DNA from: Agreia sp. PsM10
GTDB taxonomy: Bacteria > Actinomycetota > Actinomycetes > Actinomycetales > Microbacteriaceae
Length of the DNA stretch: 64,000 nt
Reading direction: 5' to 3'
Assembly: GCF_030433855.1 (NCBI RefSeq)
Contig: NZ_JARUXC010000002.1
Span: 186,001-250,000, forward strand
Position 1 is the stretch's first letter. Each line of letters opens with the position of its first letter. Below are positions 26,250-36,006 of the stretch, piece by piece. The notes under the pieces are model-generated. The model was not told the DNA's origin. It made no database searches and saw only the letters and a program-made list of their open reading frames with translations. Both the position numbers and the translations under genes were made by a program.

Positions 26250-28109
26250 ATGCTCATCTCTCCTCCCGCCGATCTGCTCCGCGCCGACGAGCTGTCCACG
26301 ACGCGCATCCGGCGCGGTCCCTGGCAGGCCGAGCTGCGCGCCGGCGAACTCGACGACATCCGACACGCGGGCAGACCGGTGCTGCGCAGCGTGCGGGTCG
26401 TCGTGCGCGATCGCGACTGGAAGACCCTGCGATCGCGCGTCGAGCGGATCGAGGGCGTGGACGGGGGCGGGCAGCTCGTACTCCACGGTCACGCGCAACA
26501 GGGCGACGCCCTCGTACGCTGGCGACTCACGGTCGACGCCGACGGCGAGACCTTCGTAGTGGCTCTGCGTGCCGAGGCGGAGTCCGAGTTCCTGCGCAAC
26601 AGGCTCGGTCTGATCGTTCTGCACTCCCCCGATCTCGCCGGCCGGCAACTGACGGTGGAGCACCCCGACGGAGGGTCGACGAGCACGATGTTTCCGATCG
26701 CGATCTCTCCGCACCAGCCGGCCCTCGACATCCGTGCCCTGTCGTGGGCAGGAGGGGATTCCGGCGACGACGTGGAGTGCCGCCTCGAGCTGACAGGCGA
26801 CGTCTTCGAGATGGAGGACCAGCGCAACTGGACGGACGCGTCGTACAAGACGTACTCCACCCCGCTGTCGCTGCCCTTCCCTGTCGAGCTTCGTGCCGGC
26901 GACGTCGTCGAGCAGTCGCTCACGCTCACGTGCTCGCCTGCCCGGGCGGGGTCGGATGCAACGGGTGCCGCCAGCGACGCGCGTGCCAGCGACACCGTGG
27001 GTGCCAGCGACGCCGTGGGTGTCGTACCGCTCGCCATCGGCGGGCGCCTGCGGGGCACGACCGTTCCTCGACTCACGACGATGGCCTCGACGGCTGCCGG
27101 GCTGAACGTGGAGGGCCGACCGTCCGCCTGGGCGCGGGAGCTTCTGGTGGAGCTCGACCCGGCCACGCCGAACTGGGCGGGGGCCCTCGAGCGGGCCCTC
27201 GGCGACGCAGGCTCCCGCCCGCTCGACGTGCGGATCGTGGCCGCCGATGTCGGCGCGGCCGAGCCCGTCCTCGACGCCCTCGCCGAGCATCCATCGAGCA
27301 GCTTCGCGCGGATCGGGCTGTTCGGGGGAGCGGGACACATGGCCGACGCCGACACGTCACGTGCACTCGTGGCGGCGCTCGACGCCCACGGTCTCGACAT
27401 CCAGGTCATCGCGGGAACCCGCGCCCACTTCACCGAGCTGAACCGCGGCACCGATCGCCTCGATTCGTGGCGGGGCCCGATCGCGTTCAGCATCACGCCG
27501 TTCATGCACGACACGTCCGGCCACCAGCTCGTCGAGTCGGTGGCGATGCAGCGGCAGGTGGCGGCGGAGGCTCAGCGGATCGCCGACGGTCGGCCGCTGC
27601 ACATCGGACCGATCACCCTCGGGGCCCGCTTCAATGCGGTGGCGACGACTCCCGCGCCGCTGGCTCCCGGCCCCGACCTCGCGGTGGGCTACGGTGCAGC
27701 GCTGGTCGAGGGCGCGAGCGATCCTCGAACGGGCGCGGCGTCGCTTGCTGCCTGGCTCGTGGCGAGCGTGGCGGCCCTGTCTGCGCCGACCGTGCTCTCG
27801 CTCTGCTTCGTCGAGGAGTGGGGACCGCGCGCGGCGAGCCACCCGCAGGCTGTTCAGGCGCTGACCTGGCTCTCACAGCTCGAAGGATCGACCCTGCTCG
27901 AGGCAAGCGCTCCCGGTCTCGCCGTGGTCGCGGCCACGTCGAGGGCCGGGGGCGGCACGGTGCTGATCATCGCCAACCTGAGCGCCGAGCGGCGCGCGGT
28001 GAGCGTTCCGGGCGAGGCGTCGACTGTGGAGCTCGATCCCGGCCACGTCACGCGCATCGAGGTGCGTCCGGGATCCGGCCCCGCGAACGACGGACTGGCC
28101 GAGGAATAG
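26250..28109 (+). CDS. D-apionate-lactonase-like protein
   Basis: A 619-residue cytosolic protein without signal peptide. The segment FEMEDQRNWTDASYKTYSTPL (about 190-210) and a C-terminal TIM-barrel-like half with GGAGHMADADTSRALV, GTRAHFTELNRG and ITPFMHDTSGHQLVESV resemble what I recall of D-apionate lactonases (ApnL family); I cannot run a search to confirm this. Near residues 239-257 three 18-nt units (26965-27018) are repeated in frame, giving a Ser-Asp-Ala-rich linker between the halves. It is preceded by an SDR gene. Apiose-pathway genes such as the oxidoisomerase and transaldolase are not in the window. Confidence 0.6.
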   Translation: MLISPPADLLRADELSTTRIRRGPWQAELRAGELDDIRHAGRPVLRSVRVVVRDRDWKTLRSRVERIEGVDGGGQLVLHGHAQQGDALVRWRLTVDADGETFVVALRAEAESEFLRNRLGLIVLHSPDLAGRQLTVEHPDGGSTSTMFPIAISPHQPALDIRALSWAGGDSGDDVECRLELTGDVFEMEDQRNWTDASYKTYSTPLSLPFPVELRAGDVVEQSLTLTCSPARAGSDATGAASDARASDTVGASDAVGVVPLAIGGRLRGTTVPRLTTMASTAAGLNVEGRPSAWARELLVELDPATPNWAGALERALGDAGSRPLDVRIVAADVGAAEPVLDALAEHPSSSFARIGLFGGAGHMADADTSRALVAALDAHGLDIQVIAGTRAHFTELNRGTDRLDSWRGPIAFSITPFMHDTSGHQLVESVAMQRQVAAEAQRIADGRPLHIGPITLGARFNAVATTPAPLAPGPDLAVGYGAALVEGASDPRTGAASLAAWLVASVAALSAPTVLSLCFVEEWGPRAASHPQAVQALTWLSQLEGSTLLEASAPGLAVVAATSRAGGGTVLIIANLSAERRAVSVPGEASTVELDPGHVTRIEVRPGSGPANDGLAEE

Positions 28110-28112
28110 GCT
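28107..28112 (+). promoter_or_regulatory. -10 box for leaderless FUSC-gene transcript
   Basis: TAGGCT lies 6 nt upstream of the GTG start at 28119. Its first three bases are also the stop codon of the upstream gene. Confidence 0.5.
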
Positions 28113-28118
28113 GGGGGC

Positions 28119-29249
28119 GTGACGCCTCCGCCTGCCCAGAGCCCCAGACGGGGTGCGTTCGCCAGACGGATGGTCGAGGCGGGTCTGGCCCCGGCGCGCT
28201 ACGCCCGAGTGCTGCAGTCCGACGACAGGGCGCCGCTGCTGCAGATCGTGAAGACGGGTGTCGCGGCATCCCTCGCGTGGGTCGTCTGCCTCGCGATCCT
28301 GCCCGCTCAGCTGCCCGTCTTCGGCGCGATCGCCGCGATCATCGTGGTGCAGCCCAGCGTGAACCAATCGTTCGCCAAGGCGTTGGAGCGCACGGTCGGC
28401 GTCATCGTCGGAGTCGTGATCGCCTACCTCGCCGGGCTGGTGTTCGGACAGTCGACCTGGATCGTGCTTCTGTCGATCGTGCTCGCCCTGCTCACGGGCT
28501 GGGCGCTGCGACTCAGCCAGTCGACAACCGTTCAGTTGCCCATCAGCGCCATGCTCGTGCTCACGATCGGAGCGCAGACCCCGGGCTACGCGGGCGGACG
28601 CATCATCGAGACGGCTCTGGGAGCGCTGGTCGCCGTGGCCGTGAACCTCGTCGTGGTGCCGCCCGTCAGGCTCCAGCCCGCCCACGACGCGGTGGCCGCG
28701 CTCGGCAAGGAGACGGCCGCGTGCCTCGACGGCCTCGCACAGCTGCTCGTCGAGCCGTCGACCGCCGCGCAGCGCAACCAGGCGCTCGTCGAGGTTCGCC
28801 TGCTCGCCCCGATGCTCGCGAAGGCCCGCGCGGCGGTCACGAGTGCGGAGGAGAGCCTGCGTTTCAACCCGCGACGCCGCACGAACTCCGAGGCTCTCGA
28901 ACTCGACGACGATCTGCTCGCCATGCTCGGGGTCATCGTCGGCAGGGTGCCCGGCATGGTCAGAGGCCTCGCCGACAACTACGACGAGTCGCTGCACACC
29001 GAGAGCACCGTCAGGGGGCTGGCCGACGAGATGACCCGGGCGGCCCACGACCTTCGTCTGGTCATGCAGGACTCGGATCTCGACGGCGACGAGCCCGAGC
29101 CTCTGACGAGCGAGGTGCCCGCCCTGACGGCGCCGCTTCGGGTGATCACCCCGAGCCCGACCCACTGGATCCTGATCGGCTCGCTCATCGAAGACCTGCG
29201 CCGCGTGCACGAGGTGATCGTGGAGGCGGGGCGGAGCGTCAGGCCCTGA
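28119..29249 (+). CDS. FUSC / aromatic-acid-exporter-like membrane protein
   Basis: A 376-residue protein. The N-terminal half holds about six membrane helices in tight pairs (about 48-185), including VVQPSVNQSFAKALERTVGVIVGVVIAYLAG, which matches the FUSC/ArAE repeat (Q-P..N.S..KALER..G...G). The C-terminal half (about 190-376) is soluble and helical. Family members export aromatic acids or are of unknown function. The GTG start is leaderless. The gene ends in a hairpin shared with convergent trpS. Confidence 0.8.
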   Translation: MTPPPAQSPRRGAFARRMVEAGLAPARYARVLQSDDRAPLLQIVKTGVAASLAWVVCLAILPAQLPVFGAIAAIIVVQPSVNQSFAKALERTVGVIVGVVIAYLAGLVFGQSTWIVLLSIVLALLTGWALRLSQSTTVQLPISAMLVLTIGAQTPGYAGGRIIETALGALVAVAVNLVVVPPVRLQPAHDAVAALGKETAACLDGLAQLLVEPSTAAQRNQALVEVRLLAPMLAKARAAVTSAEESLRFNPRRRTNSEALELDDDLLAMLGVIVGRVPGMVRGLADNYDESLHTESTVRGLADEMTRAAHDLRLVMQDSDLDGDEPEPLTSEVPALTAPLRVITPSPTHWILIGSLIEDLRRVHEVIVEAGRSVRP

Positions 29250-29258
29250 CGCTCCGCC
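29230..29258. terminator. Perfect bidirectional hairpin between the FUSC gene and trpS
   Basis: GGCGGAGCGTCAGG (29230-29243) and CCTGACGCTCCGCC (29245-29258) pair over 14 bp around one base. The FUSC stop codon TGA (29247-29249) lies inside the right arm, and trpS ends at 29266, so the hairpin can end both transcripts. Confidence 0.75.
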
Positions 29259-29265
29259 TCACGGT

Positions 29266-30276
29266 TCAACTGGAGCGCGGCAGGAAGCCGACCTTGTCAT
29301 AGACGTCGGCGAGGGTGGCCGAGGCCACCTCGTTCGCGCGGTCGGCATTCGCGGCGAGGATGCGGTCGAGCTCTGCCGGGTCTGCCAGCAGCTCGAGGGT
29401 GCGCTCGCGAACCGGACCGAGGGTCGATTCGACCACCTCGACCAGGGCCTTCTTCAGGTCTCCGTAGCCTCGACCGGCGAAGTCCTCCTCGAGCGACGAG
29501 ATGGGCACGTCGCCGAGCACCGAGAAGATGGTGAGCAGGTTGGCGACCCCGGGCTTGGCCTCGCGGTCGTACACGACCCGGCCATCGGCATCCGTCACGG
29601 CCCGCATGATCTTCTTCGCCGTGGTCTTGGCGTCGTCGAGCAGCCACACGATGCCGGCCGGCGACTCGGAGGACTTCGACATCTTCGACTGCGGGTTCTG
29701 CAGGTCGAAGATCTTGGCCGTCTCCTTGAGGATGTAGGGCTCGGGGATGCGGAAGGTCTCGCCGAAGCGCGCGTTGAACCGGGTCGCGAGATCACGGGTC
29801 AGTTCGATGTGCTGACGCTGGTCTTCGCCGACCGGAACCTCGGCGGCCTGATACAGCAGGATGTCGCCGGCCTGCAGGATCGGATAGGTGAACAGGCCGA
29901 CCGACGCCGCGTCGGAGCCCTGCTTGGCCGCCTTGTCCTTGAACTGGGTCATGCGGCTCGCCTCGCCGAAGCCGGTGAGGGTGTTGAGCACCCAGGCCAG
30001 CTGGGCGTGCGCCGGAACCTGCGACTGCACGAAGAGGGTCGACTTCGCCGGATCGATGCCGGCGGCGATGTACTGGGCGGCGGTGAGACGGGTGTTCTCA
30101 CGCAGCGTCGCCGGGTCTTGAGGAACCGTGATGGCGTGCAGGTCTGCGATGAAGAAGAACGCGTCGTGGGTCTCCTGCAGGGCTTTCCAGCTCATCAGCG
30201 CGCCGATGTAGTTGCCGAGGTGGAGAGATGCGGCCGAGGGCTGCATACCGGAGAGGAGGCGGGGTTTGGCGGTCAT
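29266..30276 (-). CDS. trpS: Tryptophanyl-tRNA synthetase
   Basis: A class I synthetase of 336 residues, a standard bacterial length. The HIGH-like SLHLGNY (about 17-23), [22 protein letters not shown] (about 140-165, tryptophan and ATP site) and the KMSKSS signature (about 203) are present. It follows exonuclease III on the same strand, separated by 58 bp that contain the dispersed repeat. Confidence 0.97.
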   Translation of the reverse strand: MTAKPRLLSGMQPSAASLHLGNYIGALMSWKALQETHDAFFFIADLHAITVPQDPATLRENTRLTAAQYIAAGIDPAKSTLFVQSQVPAHAQLAWVLNTLTGFGEASRMTQFKDKAAKQGSDAASVGLFTYPILQAGDILLYQAAEVPVGEDQRQHIELTRDLATRFNARFGETFRIPEPYILKETAKIFDLQNPQSKMSKSSESPAGIVWLLDDAKTTAKKIMRAVTDADGRVVYDREAKPGVANLLTIFSVLGDVPISSLEEDFAGRGYGDLKKALVEVVESTLGPVRERTLELLADPAELDRILAANADRANEVASATLADVYDKVGFLPRSS

Positions 30277-30285
30277 GGGTATGTC

Positions 30286-30325
30286 GTTCCCTGAGTTGGT
30301 GTCGTTCCCTGAGCCTGTCGAAGGG
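30286..30325 (+). repeat. Dispersed CCCTGAGC... repeat, one truncated and one full copy
   Basis: A truncated copy (30286-30300) is followed by a complete one (30305-30325) between trpS and the exonuclease III gene. Confidence 0.75.
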
Positions 30326-30334
30326 AGGGGGGAG

Positions 30335-31183
30335 TTAGAGTGCGTAGTCGACGACCACCGGAGCGTGATCGCTCCAGCGCTCGGCGTAGCTTGCGGCGCG
30401 GTCGACCGTGTAGTTCGTGACCATGGCCGCCAGGTCGGGCGTGGCGAGCTGGTAGTCGATACGCCAGCCGGTGTTGTTGTCGAATGCCTGGCCGCGAGCC
30501 GACCACCAGGTGTACGGGCCCTCGACCTCGCCAGCGGCTCGACGCCCGATGTCGACGAAGCCGAATCCGGCGCCCGCGTTGTAGTCGGGGTCGCCCTCGG
30601 CGCCGAGGAAACGATCGAAGTACGCGCGCTCCTCGGGCAGGAAGCCGGCGCGCTTCACGTTGCCCTTCCAGTTCTTGATGTCGAGGGTGCGGTGGCCGAC
30701 GTTCAGGTCGCCCACGACGACGGCGAGAGGGTTGTGCTCTTTCAGCAGCGGGAGCCGCTCGATCATCGCATCGAGGAACTTGTACTTCTCCACCTGCTTC
30801 GGCGTTCCCGCCTCACCGGAGTGCACGTAGGTCGACACGACCGTCACGACCTTGTCGCCCACCTCGTAGTCGGCCTCGAGCCAGCGCCCGGCGCTGTCGA
30901 AGTCGTCGGCGCCGAGCGCCACACGGTGGATGGATGCCTTGTTGCGGCTCGCGAGTGCGACGCCGGCCCGCCCCTTGGCCGTCGCGGCGTCGTGCAGGAT
31001 GTCCCACTCGTCGCCGAGCAGGTTCTCGAGGTCGCTCGTGGCCGCGCGCACCTCCTGCAGGGCGAGGATATCGACCTCCCGGTCGTCGAGCCACGCGCCC
31101 ATGCCGTTGCGGAATGCGGCGCGCACGCCATTGACGTTGACGGACGCGATACGGAGGGGGGTGCCAGATTTCGACGAAGACAT
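30335..31183 (-). CDS. exoA: Exodeoxyribonuclease III (AP endonuclease)
   Basis: A DNA repair nuclease of the ExoIII/APE family, 282 residues. Motifs in order: [11 protein letters not shown], the metal-binding Glu in [14 protein letters not shown] with the active Tyr, the GDLNVGH Asp-Asn pair, GFVDIGR, and the catalytic DHAPVVVDY at the end. All catalytic residues are visible. The ATG is preceded by a TAAACT box 6 nt upstream and no ribosome binding site, so the transcript is probably leaderless. Confidence 0.94.
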   Translation of the reverse strand: MSSSKSGTPLRIASVNVNGVRAAFRNGMGAWLDDREVDILALQEVRAATSDLENLLGDEWDILHDAATAKGRAGVALASRNKASIHRVALGADDFDSAGRWLEADYEVGDKVVTVVSTYVHSGEAGTPKQVEKYKFLDAMIERLPLLKEHNPLAVVVGDLNVGHRTLDIKNWKGNVKRAGFLPEERAYFDRFLGAEGDPDYNAGAGFGFVDIGRRAAGEVEGPYTWWSARGQAFDNNTGWRIDYQLATPDLAAMVTNYTVDRAASYAERWSDHAPVVVDYAL

Positions 31184-31189
31184 CCGAAC

Positions 31190-31195
31190 AGTTTA
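31190..31195 (-). promoter_or_regulatory. -10 box for leaderless exonuclease III transcript
   Basis: On the minus strand TAAACT lies 6 nt before the ATG at 31183. Confidence 0.5.
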
Positions 31196-32302
31196 GCGAG
31201 GTGTCGGGGTCTCGTCCTTCAGTCTCGACTCCTCGCGCACCGCCGCCTTGAGCTTGCGCGAGAGGCCCCGACGTCGCAGTCCATGGGCCTCTCGCAGCTC
31301 ATCCTCGAGGCGCTGCCTCTCGGCGGCGGCCACCACCACACGCGCCTCGGCGTGCTTCAGTTCCGCCTCCGCCTCGAGCTGTTCGGGCGACAGACCACGA
31401 ACGTCGAGGCCGACGTCGGCGACTCCGACGGAGATCCACGCGGCGGTGATGAGGATCACCTGGCAGATCAGGTTGAAGAAGATCAGCAGACCGGCGATCA
31501 CGGCGAACGAGGCGATGAGGGGGTTGTTGCTCGCCCCTCCGAGCAGCAGGCCTCCAAGCGCCTTCAGCAGGCCCAGCGCCGCCGCTCCGATGAGTGCGCC
31601 GCTGATCACGCGGCGGAAGGGGATGCGGATGCCCGTCAGCACTCGATAGAAGACCAGCAGCACGAGCGTGTCCAGTGCGAACGCGATCAGCAGGCCCACG
31701 ATGCGGGCCACGACCACGGCGAAGCCGGAGGTGTTGTCGACGCCGATCAGGTCGAATGCCAGCCCGATGAGGGTCGTGCTGCCGATGCTGATGCCGGCCG
31801 ACACGACCAGCACGATGCCGAAGCCGAGCGCGAGCCCGGCATCCTTCAGTTTGAGCAGGAGGAAGAAGGTGGTGTCGGGGCCGACCGAGAAGATGCGGCG
31901 GATGGCGTCTCGCGCGGACGCGAGCCAGCCGAGGGCCGTGAAGACGAGTCCGACCAGGGCGATGACACTCGACCAGCTGAGCGCGGGGGTGTTGAGCAGG
32001 GCGTCGGCATCGACGGCTCCGCCGTCTCCGATGAGGCCGGGCACCGCGTTGCCGATGATCGCTATCAGCTCTTCGAGCAGGGGGCGGTTCGACGCCAGCA
32101 CGAGCCCTGCGATCGAGAACCCCGCCCAGAGCGCGGCGAAGACAGCGAACAGCGCCTGGTACGACATGCCGGCGGCCATGAGCGGTCCGCCGTTCGAGGC
32201 GTAGTGCTGGAACACCCGCACGGGCTTCAGCTTCATGACCCTCTGCACGAGTGCAGGGATGCCGGTGGCCGGTTTCTCGGTGGAGGTGCTGTTGTCGCTC
32301 AC
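31193..32302 (-). CDS. YihY/BrkB-family inner membrane protein
   Basis: A 369-residue protein with six membrane helices (about 40-285) and the YihY-family features: GGPLMAAGMSYQALFAVFA near the start of helix 1, and FYRVLTGIRIPFRRVISGALIGAA in the second half. The C-terminal 85 residues are charged and helical, probably coiled-coil (EAEAELKHAEARVVVAAAERQRLEDE). Function of the family is unsettled despite the old label of ribonuclease BN. The start is a GTG with TAGGGT 6 nt upstream. Confidence 0.88.
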   Translation of the reverse strand: MSDNSTSTEKPATGIPALVQRVMKLKPVRVFQHYASNGGPLMAAGMSYQALFAVFAALWAGFSIAGLVLASNRPLLEELIAIIGNAVPGLIGDGGAVDADALLNTPALSWSSVIALVGLVFTALGWLASARDAIRRIFSVGPDTTFFLLLKLKDAGLALGFGIVLVVSAGISIGSTTLIGLAFDLIGVDNTSGFAVVVARIVGLLIAFALDTLVLLVFYRVLTGIRIPFRRVISGALIGAAALGLLKALGGLLLGGASNNPLIASFAVIAGLLIFFNLICQVILITAAWISVGVADVGLDVRGLSPEQLEAEAELKHAEARVVVAAAERQRLEDELREAHGLRRRGLSRKLKAAVREESRLKDETPTPR

Positions 32303-32308
32303 GAATCC

Positions 32309-32314
32309 ACCCTA
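32309..32314 (-). promoter_or_regulatory. -10 box for leaderless yihY-type transcript
   Basis: On the minus strand TAGGGT lies 6 nt before the GTG at 32302, with no ribosome binding site. Confidence 0.5.
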
Positions 32315-32382
32315 TTCAGCCCGAGCACATCCGCGCTCCCGCTTGACGCCGGCACACTCGATCGGTGCAACGGGGGCAGGCG

Positions 32383-33141
32383 CTACGGCTTGCCTCGCAT
32401 GATGGCCTGCTTGACCTCGGCGATGGCCTGGGTGACCTGGATGCCGCGGGGGCACGCCTCGGAGCAGTTGAAGGTGGTGCGGCAGCGCCACACGCCCTCT
32501 TTGTCGTTGAGGATGTCGAGGCGCACGTTGGCGCCCTCGTCGCGGCTGTCGAAGATGAAGCGGTGGGCGTTGACGATGGCGGCGGGGCCGAAGTACTGCC
32601 CGTCGGTCCAGAAGACCGGGCAGCTCGACGTGCACGCGGCGCAGAGGATGCACTTGGTCGTGTCGTCGAAGCGTGCGCGCTCGGTGGCCGACTGCAGGCG
32701 CTCCTTCTCGGGCTTCGACGACGAGATCAGGAACGGCTGCACCTCGCGGAACGACGCGAAGAACGGCTCCATGTCGACGACGAGGTCCTTCTCGAGCGGC
32801 AGGCCCTTGATGGCCTCCACGTAGATGGGCTTCGTGATGTCGAGGTCTTTGATCAGCGTCTTGCAGGCCAGGCGGTTGCGGCCGTTGATGCGCATCGCAT
32901 CCGAACCGCAGATGCCGTGGGCGCACGAGCGGCGGAACGTCAGCGACCCGTCCTGCTCCCACTTGATCTTGTGCAGCGCGTCGAGAACGCGGTCGGTGGG
33001 GTACATCTCGACGTCGAAGTCCTGCCACGTGGGCTCGTCGTCGGTGTCGGGGTTGTACCGACGCACGATCAGGGTGACCGTGAAGGTGGGGATGACGTCG
33101 TCAGCGGGGGCCGGCGGAGAATCCAGGGTTGCTGTACTCAT
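32383..33141 (-). CDS. sdhB: Succinate dehydrogenase iron-sulfur subunit
   Basis: A 252-residue subunit carrying three Fe-S clusters: the plant-type 2Fe-2S site (RRSCAHGICGSDAMRINGRNRLAC), the 4Fe-4S site (CILCAACTSSCPVF) and the 3Fe-4S site (CRTTFNCSEACPRGI). It passes electrons from SdhA to the membrane quinone site. It follows sdhA without a gap and ends the sdhCDAB operon. Confidence 0.97.
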   Translation of the reverse strand: MSTATLDSPPAPADDVIPTFTVTLIVRRYNPDTDDEPTWQDFDVEMYPTDRVLDALHKIKWEQDGSLTFRRSCAHGICGSDAMRINGRNRLACKTLIKDLDITKPIYVEAIKGLPLEKDLVVDMEPFFASFREVQPFLISSSKPEKERLQSATERARFDDTTKCILCAACTSSCPVFWTDGQYFGPAAIVNAHRFIFDSRDEGANVRLDILNDKEGVWRCRTTFNCSEACPRGIQVTQAIAEVKQAIMRGKP

Positions 33142-34944
33142 TTAGTACTTCCTCTCCATGGGCTGGTAGCGGGTCACGACGACCGGCTTCCAGTCGAGTC
33201 TGATGTGGTCGCCGGCGTCGGCCGACATGGGATCGCCCGAGAGGTAGGCCATCGTGTGCTGCATGTGGTTCACGTCGTCGCGGGTCGGGTAGTCCTCGCG
33301 CATGTGCGCTCCGCGGCTCTCCTTGCGGTTGCGCGCCGAGTAGACGACGACCTCGGCCAGGTCGAGCAGGAAGCCGAGTTCGACGGCCTCGAGCAGGTCG
33401 GTGTTGAACCGCTTGCCCTTGTCCTGAACGAGGATGTTCTTGTAGCGCTCGCGCAGGTTGTGGATGACCTCGGTCACCTCGGTGAGGCTCTCCTCGGTTC
33501 TGAAGACCTGGGCGTTGCGGTCCATCGACTCCTGCAGCTCGCGGCGGATGACCGCGATGCGCTCGGTTCCGTTGGAGTTGCGCGCGTTCTCGATGAGCTC
33601 GCGAACGCCCGCCGCGGGGTCGTCGGGCAGCTCGACCCAGGGGGCCGTCTGCACGTACTCCGCCGCGGCGTTTCCGGCGCGCTTGCCGAACACGTTGATG
33701 TCGAGCAGCGAGTTGGTTCCCAGGCGGTTCGAGCCGTGCACGGAGACGCACGCGCACTCGCCGGCGGCGTAGAGGCCGGGAACGACGGTGGTGTTGTCGG
33801 AGAGCACCTCGGCCTGGACATTGGTGGGGATGCCGCCCATCGCGTAGTGCGCGGTGGGGAGCACGGGCACGGGCTCGGTGTACGGCTCGACACCCAGGTA
33901 GGTGCGTGCGAACTCGGTGATGTCGGGCAGCTTGGCGTCGATGACCGCGGGGTCGAGGTGGGTGATGTCGAGGTAGACGTAGTCCTTGTGGGGACCGGCG
34001 CCGCGGCCCTCGCGGATCTCGAGAGCCATGCAGCGGGCGACGATGTCGCGGGGCGCGAGGTCTTTGATCGTGGGGGCGTAGCGCTCCATGAACCGCTCGC
34101 CCTCGCTGTTGCGCAGGATCGCACCCTCGCCGCGGGCGGCCTCGGAGAGGAGGATGCCGAGTCCGGCGAGGCCGGTCGGGTGGAACTGGAAGAACTCCAT
34201 GTCCTCGAGGGGGAGGCCCTTGCGCCAGATGATTCCGACGCCGTCGCCCGTGAGGGTGTGGGCGTTCGAGGTCGTCTTGTAGATCTTGCCGAAACCGCCG
34301 GTCGCGAAGATCACGGCCTTCGACTGGAAGACGTGGATCTCGCCGGTGGCGAGCTCGAACGCGACGACGCCGGCCGGCTTCTGCCCGCCGAAGCCGTCGC
34401 TGACCATCACGAGGTCGAGCACGTAGTACTCGTTGAAGAAGTTGATGCCGAACTTGACGCAGTTCTGGTACAGCGTCTGAAGGATCATGTGGCCGGTGCG
34501 GTCGGCCGCGTAGCAGGCGCGGCGAACGGGCGCCTTGCCGTGGTCGCGGGTGTGCCCGCCGAAACGACGCTGGTCGATCTTGCCCTCGGGCGTGCGGTTG
34601 AACGGCAGGCCCATGTTTTCGAGGTCGATGACGGCGTCGATGGCCTCCTTCGCGAGGATCTCCGCGGCATCCTGATCGACGAGATAGTCGCCGCCCTTCA
34701 CCGTGTCGAAGGTGTGCCATTCCCAGCTGTCCTCCTCGACGTTCGCGAGGGCGGCGGCCATGCCGCCCTGCGCCGCGCCGGTGTGGCTGCGGGTCGGGTA
34801 GAGCTTGGAGATGACTGCCGTCTTCGCCTTGGGGCCGGCCTCGATGGCCGCCCGCATTCCGGCGCCGCCGGCACCCACGATGACGATGTCGAACTGGTGG
34901 TAGTGAACTCCGTCGACGACGGATCCGTCTGCGTACTCGGTCAT
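33142..34944 (-). CDS. sdhA: Succinate dehydrogenase flavoprotein subunit
   Basis: A 600-residue FAD subunit that oxidises succinate to fumarate in the TCA cycle. Seen are the FAD-binding [12 protein letters not shown], the covalent-flavin His in [10 protein letters not shown], the active-site FHPTGL and HYAMGGIPT, and the catalytic Arg region [18 protein letters not shown]. The start MTEYADGS at 34944 has only a weak ribosome binding site. It lies between sdhD and sdhB in the usual actinobacterial order. Confidence 0.97.
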   Translation of the reverse strand: MTEYADGSVVDGVHYHQFDIVIVGAGGAGMRAAIEAGPKAKTAVISKLYPTRSHTGAAQGGMAAALANVEEDSWEWHTFDTVKGGDYLVDQDAAEILAKEAIDAVIDLENMGLPFNRTPEGKIDQRRFGGHTRDHGKAPVRRACYAADRTGHMILQTLYQNCVKFGINFFNEYYVLDLVMVSDGFGGQKPAGVVAFELATGEIHVFQSKAVIFATGGFGKIYKTTSNAHTLTGDGVGIIWRKGLPLEDMEFFQFHPTGLAGLGILLSEAARGEGAILRNSEGERFMERYAPTIKDLAPRDIVARCMALEIREGRGAGPHKDYVYLDITHLDPAVIDAKLPDITEFARTYLGVEPYTEPVPVLPTAHYAMGGIPTNVQAEVLSDNTTVVPGLYAAGECACVSVHGSNRLGTNSLLDINVFGKRAGNAAAEYVQTAPWVELPDDPAAGVRELIENARNSNGTERIAVIRRELQESMDRNAQVFRTEESLTEVTEVIHNLRERYKNILVQDKGKRFNTDLLEAVELGFLLDLAEVVVYSARNRKESRGAHMREDYPTRDDVNHMQHTMAYLSGDPMSADAGDHIRLDWKPVVVTRYQPMERKY

Positions 34945-34955
34945 AGCGGTCGCCG

Positions 34956-35408
34956 TCAGCTCGCCGAGCAGAACGAGGCGAGGAGATCGGCGGGTGCGCC
35001 GGCGGGGCAGGGGTCGAACGTGAAGATCACAAGAGTTCCGAGCGTTATGAGGACGATGACAGAGAAGAGCAGGGCGCCCTTGAGGATGCCCCGGGTGGTG
35101 CGGTGCGATGCGTAGTCGTTGACGAGGGTGCGCATGCCGTTGGCGCCGTGGATCATGGCGAGCCAGAGCATGAGGCAGTCCCAGACCTGCCAGAAGGGGT
35201 TCGACCACTTTCCGCCGACGAAGGCGAAGTCGATGGCCTTGATGCCGTCGCCGAGAACGAGGTTCACGATGAGGTGGCCGAAGATGAGCACGACGAGCAC
35301 GAGGCCCGAGGCGCGCATGTACATCCAGCCCCACTTCTCCCAGTTGATGCCGCGCGATCGCGGGGCACGGGAGTACGGGCTGCGGGGAGCTTCGATCGTG
35401 GTGGCCAT
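34956..35408 (-). CDS. sdhD: Succinate dehydrogenase membrane anchor subunit
   Basis: A 150-residue protein with three membrane helices (about 38-58, 84-100, 120-138). The [20 protein letters not shown] segment carries the Arg and the heme-ligand-type His, and [23 protein letters not shown] is the second conserved helix. The start overlaps the sdhC stop (TGATG). Confidence 0.93.
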   Translation of the reverse strand: MATTIEAPRSPYSRAPRSRGINWEKWGWMYMRASGLVLVVLIFGHLIVNLVLGDGIKAIDFAFVGGKWSNPFWQVWDCLMLWLAMIHGANGMRTLVNDYASHRTTRGILKGALLFSVIVLITLGTLVIFTFDPCPAGAPADLLASFCSAS

Positions 35409-35842
35409 CAGTGCCCCATCTCGCTGAAGACGTTGATCAGGTGGCGCGGCACGAAGCCGGCCATCGTCACGACCCAGAGGCCGATGACGACGTAGAACAT
35501 CACCTTCTGGTACTTCGGGCCCTTGGTCCAGAAGTCGATGAGGATGATGCGGATGCCGTTGTAGGCGTGGAACGCGATGGCGCCGACGAGCGCCGTCTCG
35601 CCGAGGCCCATGATCGGGTTCTTGTACGTGCTCATCACGGCGTTGTATGCCTCGGGCGCGACGCGCACCAGAGCGGTGTCGAGAATGTGCACGAGGAGGA
35701 AGAAGAAGATGGCGATGCCCGTGATGCGGTGAAGCACCCACGACCACATTCCCTCTCGCCCGCGGTACAGAGTGCCCTGAGGCCTCTTGCCCGTGGGTGC
35801 CAGGGATCCTGGCGCATGGGTTCCTGTCTCGGTTCTGGACAC
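35408..35842 (-). CDS. sdhC: Succinate dehydrogenase cytochrome b556 subunit
   Basis: A 144-residue anchor subunit with three membrane helices. It has the SdhC signature [35 protein letters not shown], with the quinone-site Ser/Arg region and a heme-ligand His. The start is set at GTG 35842 because AAGGAGG lies exactly 7 nt upstream; a TTG two codons earlier would sit too close to it. First gene of the operon. Confidence 0.93.
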   Translation of the reverse strand: MSRTETGTHAPGSLAPTGKRPQGTLYRGREGMWSWVLHRITGIAIFFFLLVHILDTALVRVAPEAYNAVMSTYKNPIMGLGETALVGAIAFHAYNGIRIILIDFWTKGPKYQKVMFYVVIGLWVVTMAGFVPRHLINVFSEMGH

Positions 35843-35979
35843 GAACAACCCTCCTTGGTTGAGTAAGCCGTGCTGGAGATGGCTCGTCGCGGTCGTGCCG
35901 GTCGACTCGTACAGGTGGTTCAGGATCGGGCGAAGGCGAAGATGGTCTCCAGTTTATAAGTTCTCGCCGGTCGTGCTTG

Positions 35980-35993
35980 TTAGGTATCCCTAA
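35980..35993. promoter_or_regulatory. Operator-like palindrome in the sdh promoter
   Basis: TTAGG-TATC-CCTAA is a perfect inverted repeat 138 bp upstream of sdhC. On the minus strand a TTATAA box follows about 23 bp downstream, so the palindrome would cover the -35 region. The half-sites resemble those of DtxR/IdeR-type iron regulators, but the full 19-bp box is not present. Confidence 0.4.
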
Positions 35994-36006
35994 GCCGGCC
36001 GGGCGC

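Noticed and set aside
31193-32302. Ribonuclease BN
   Set aside because: The old label for YihY proteins; this is a membrane protein without nuclease motifs.
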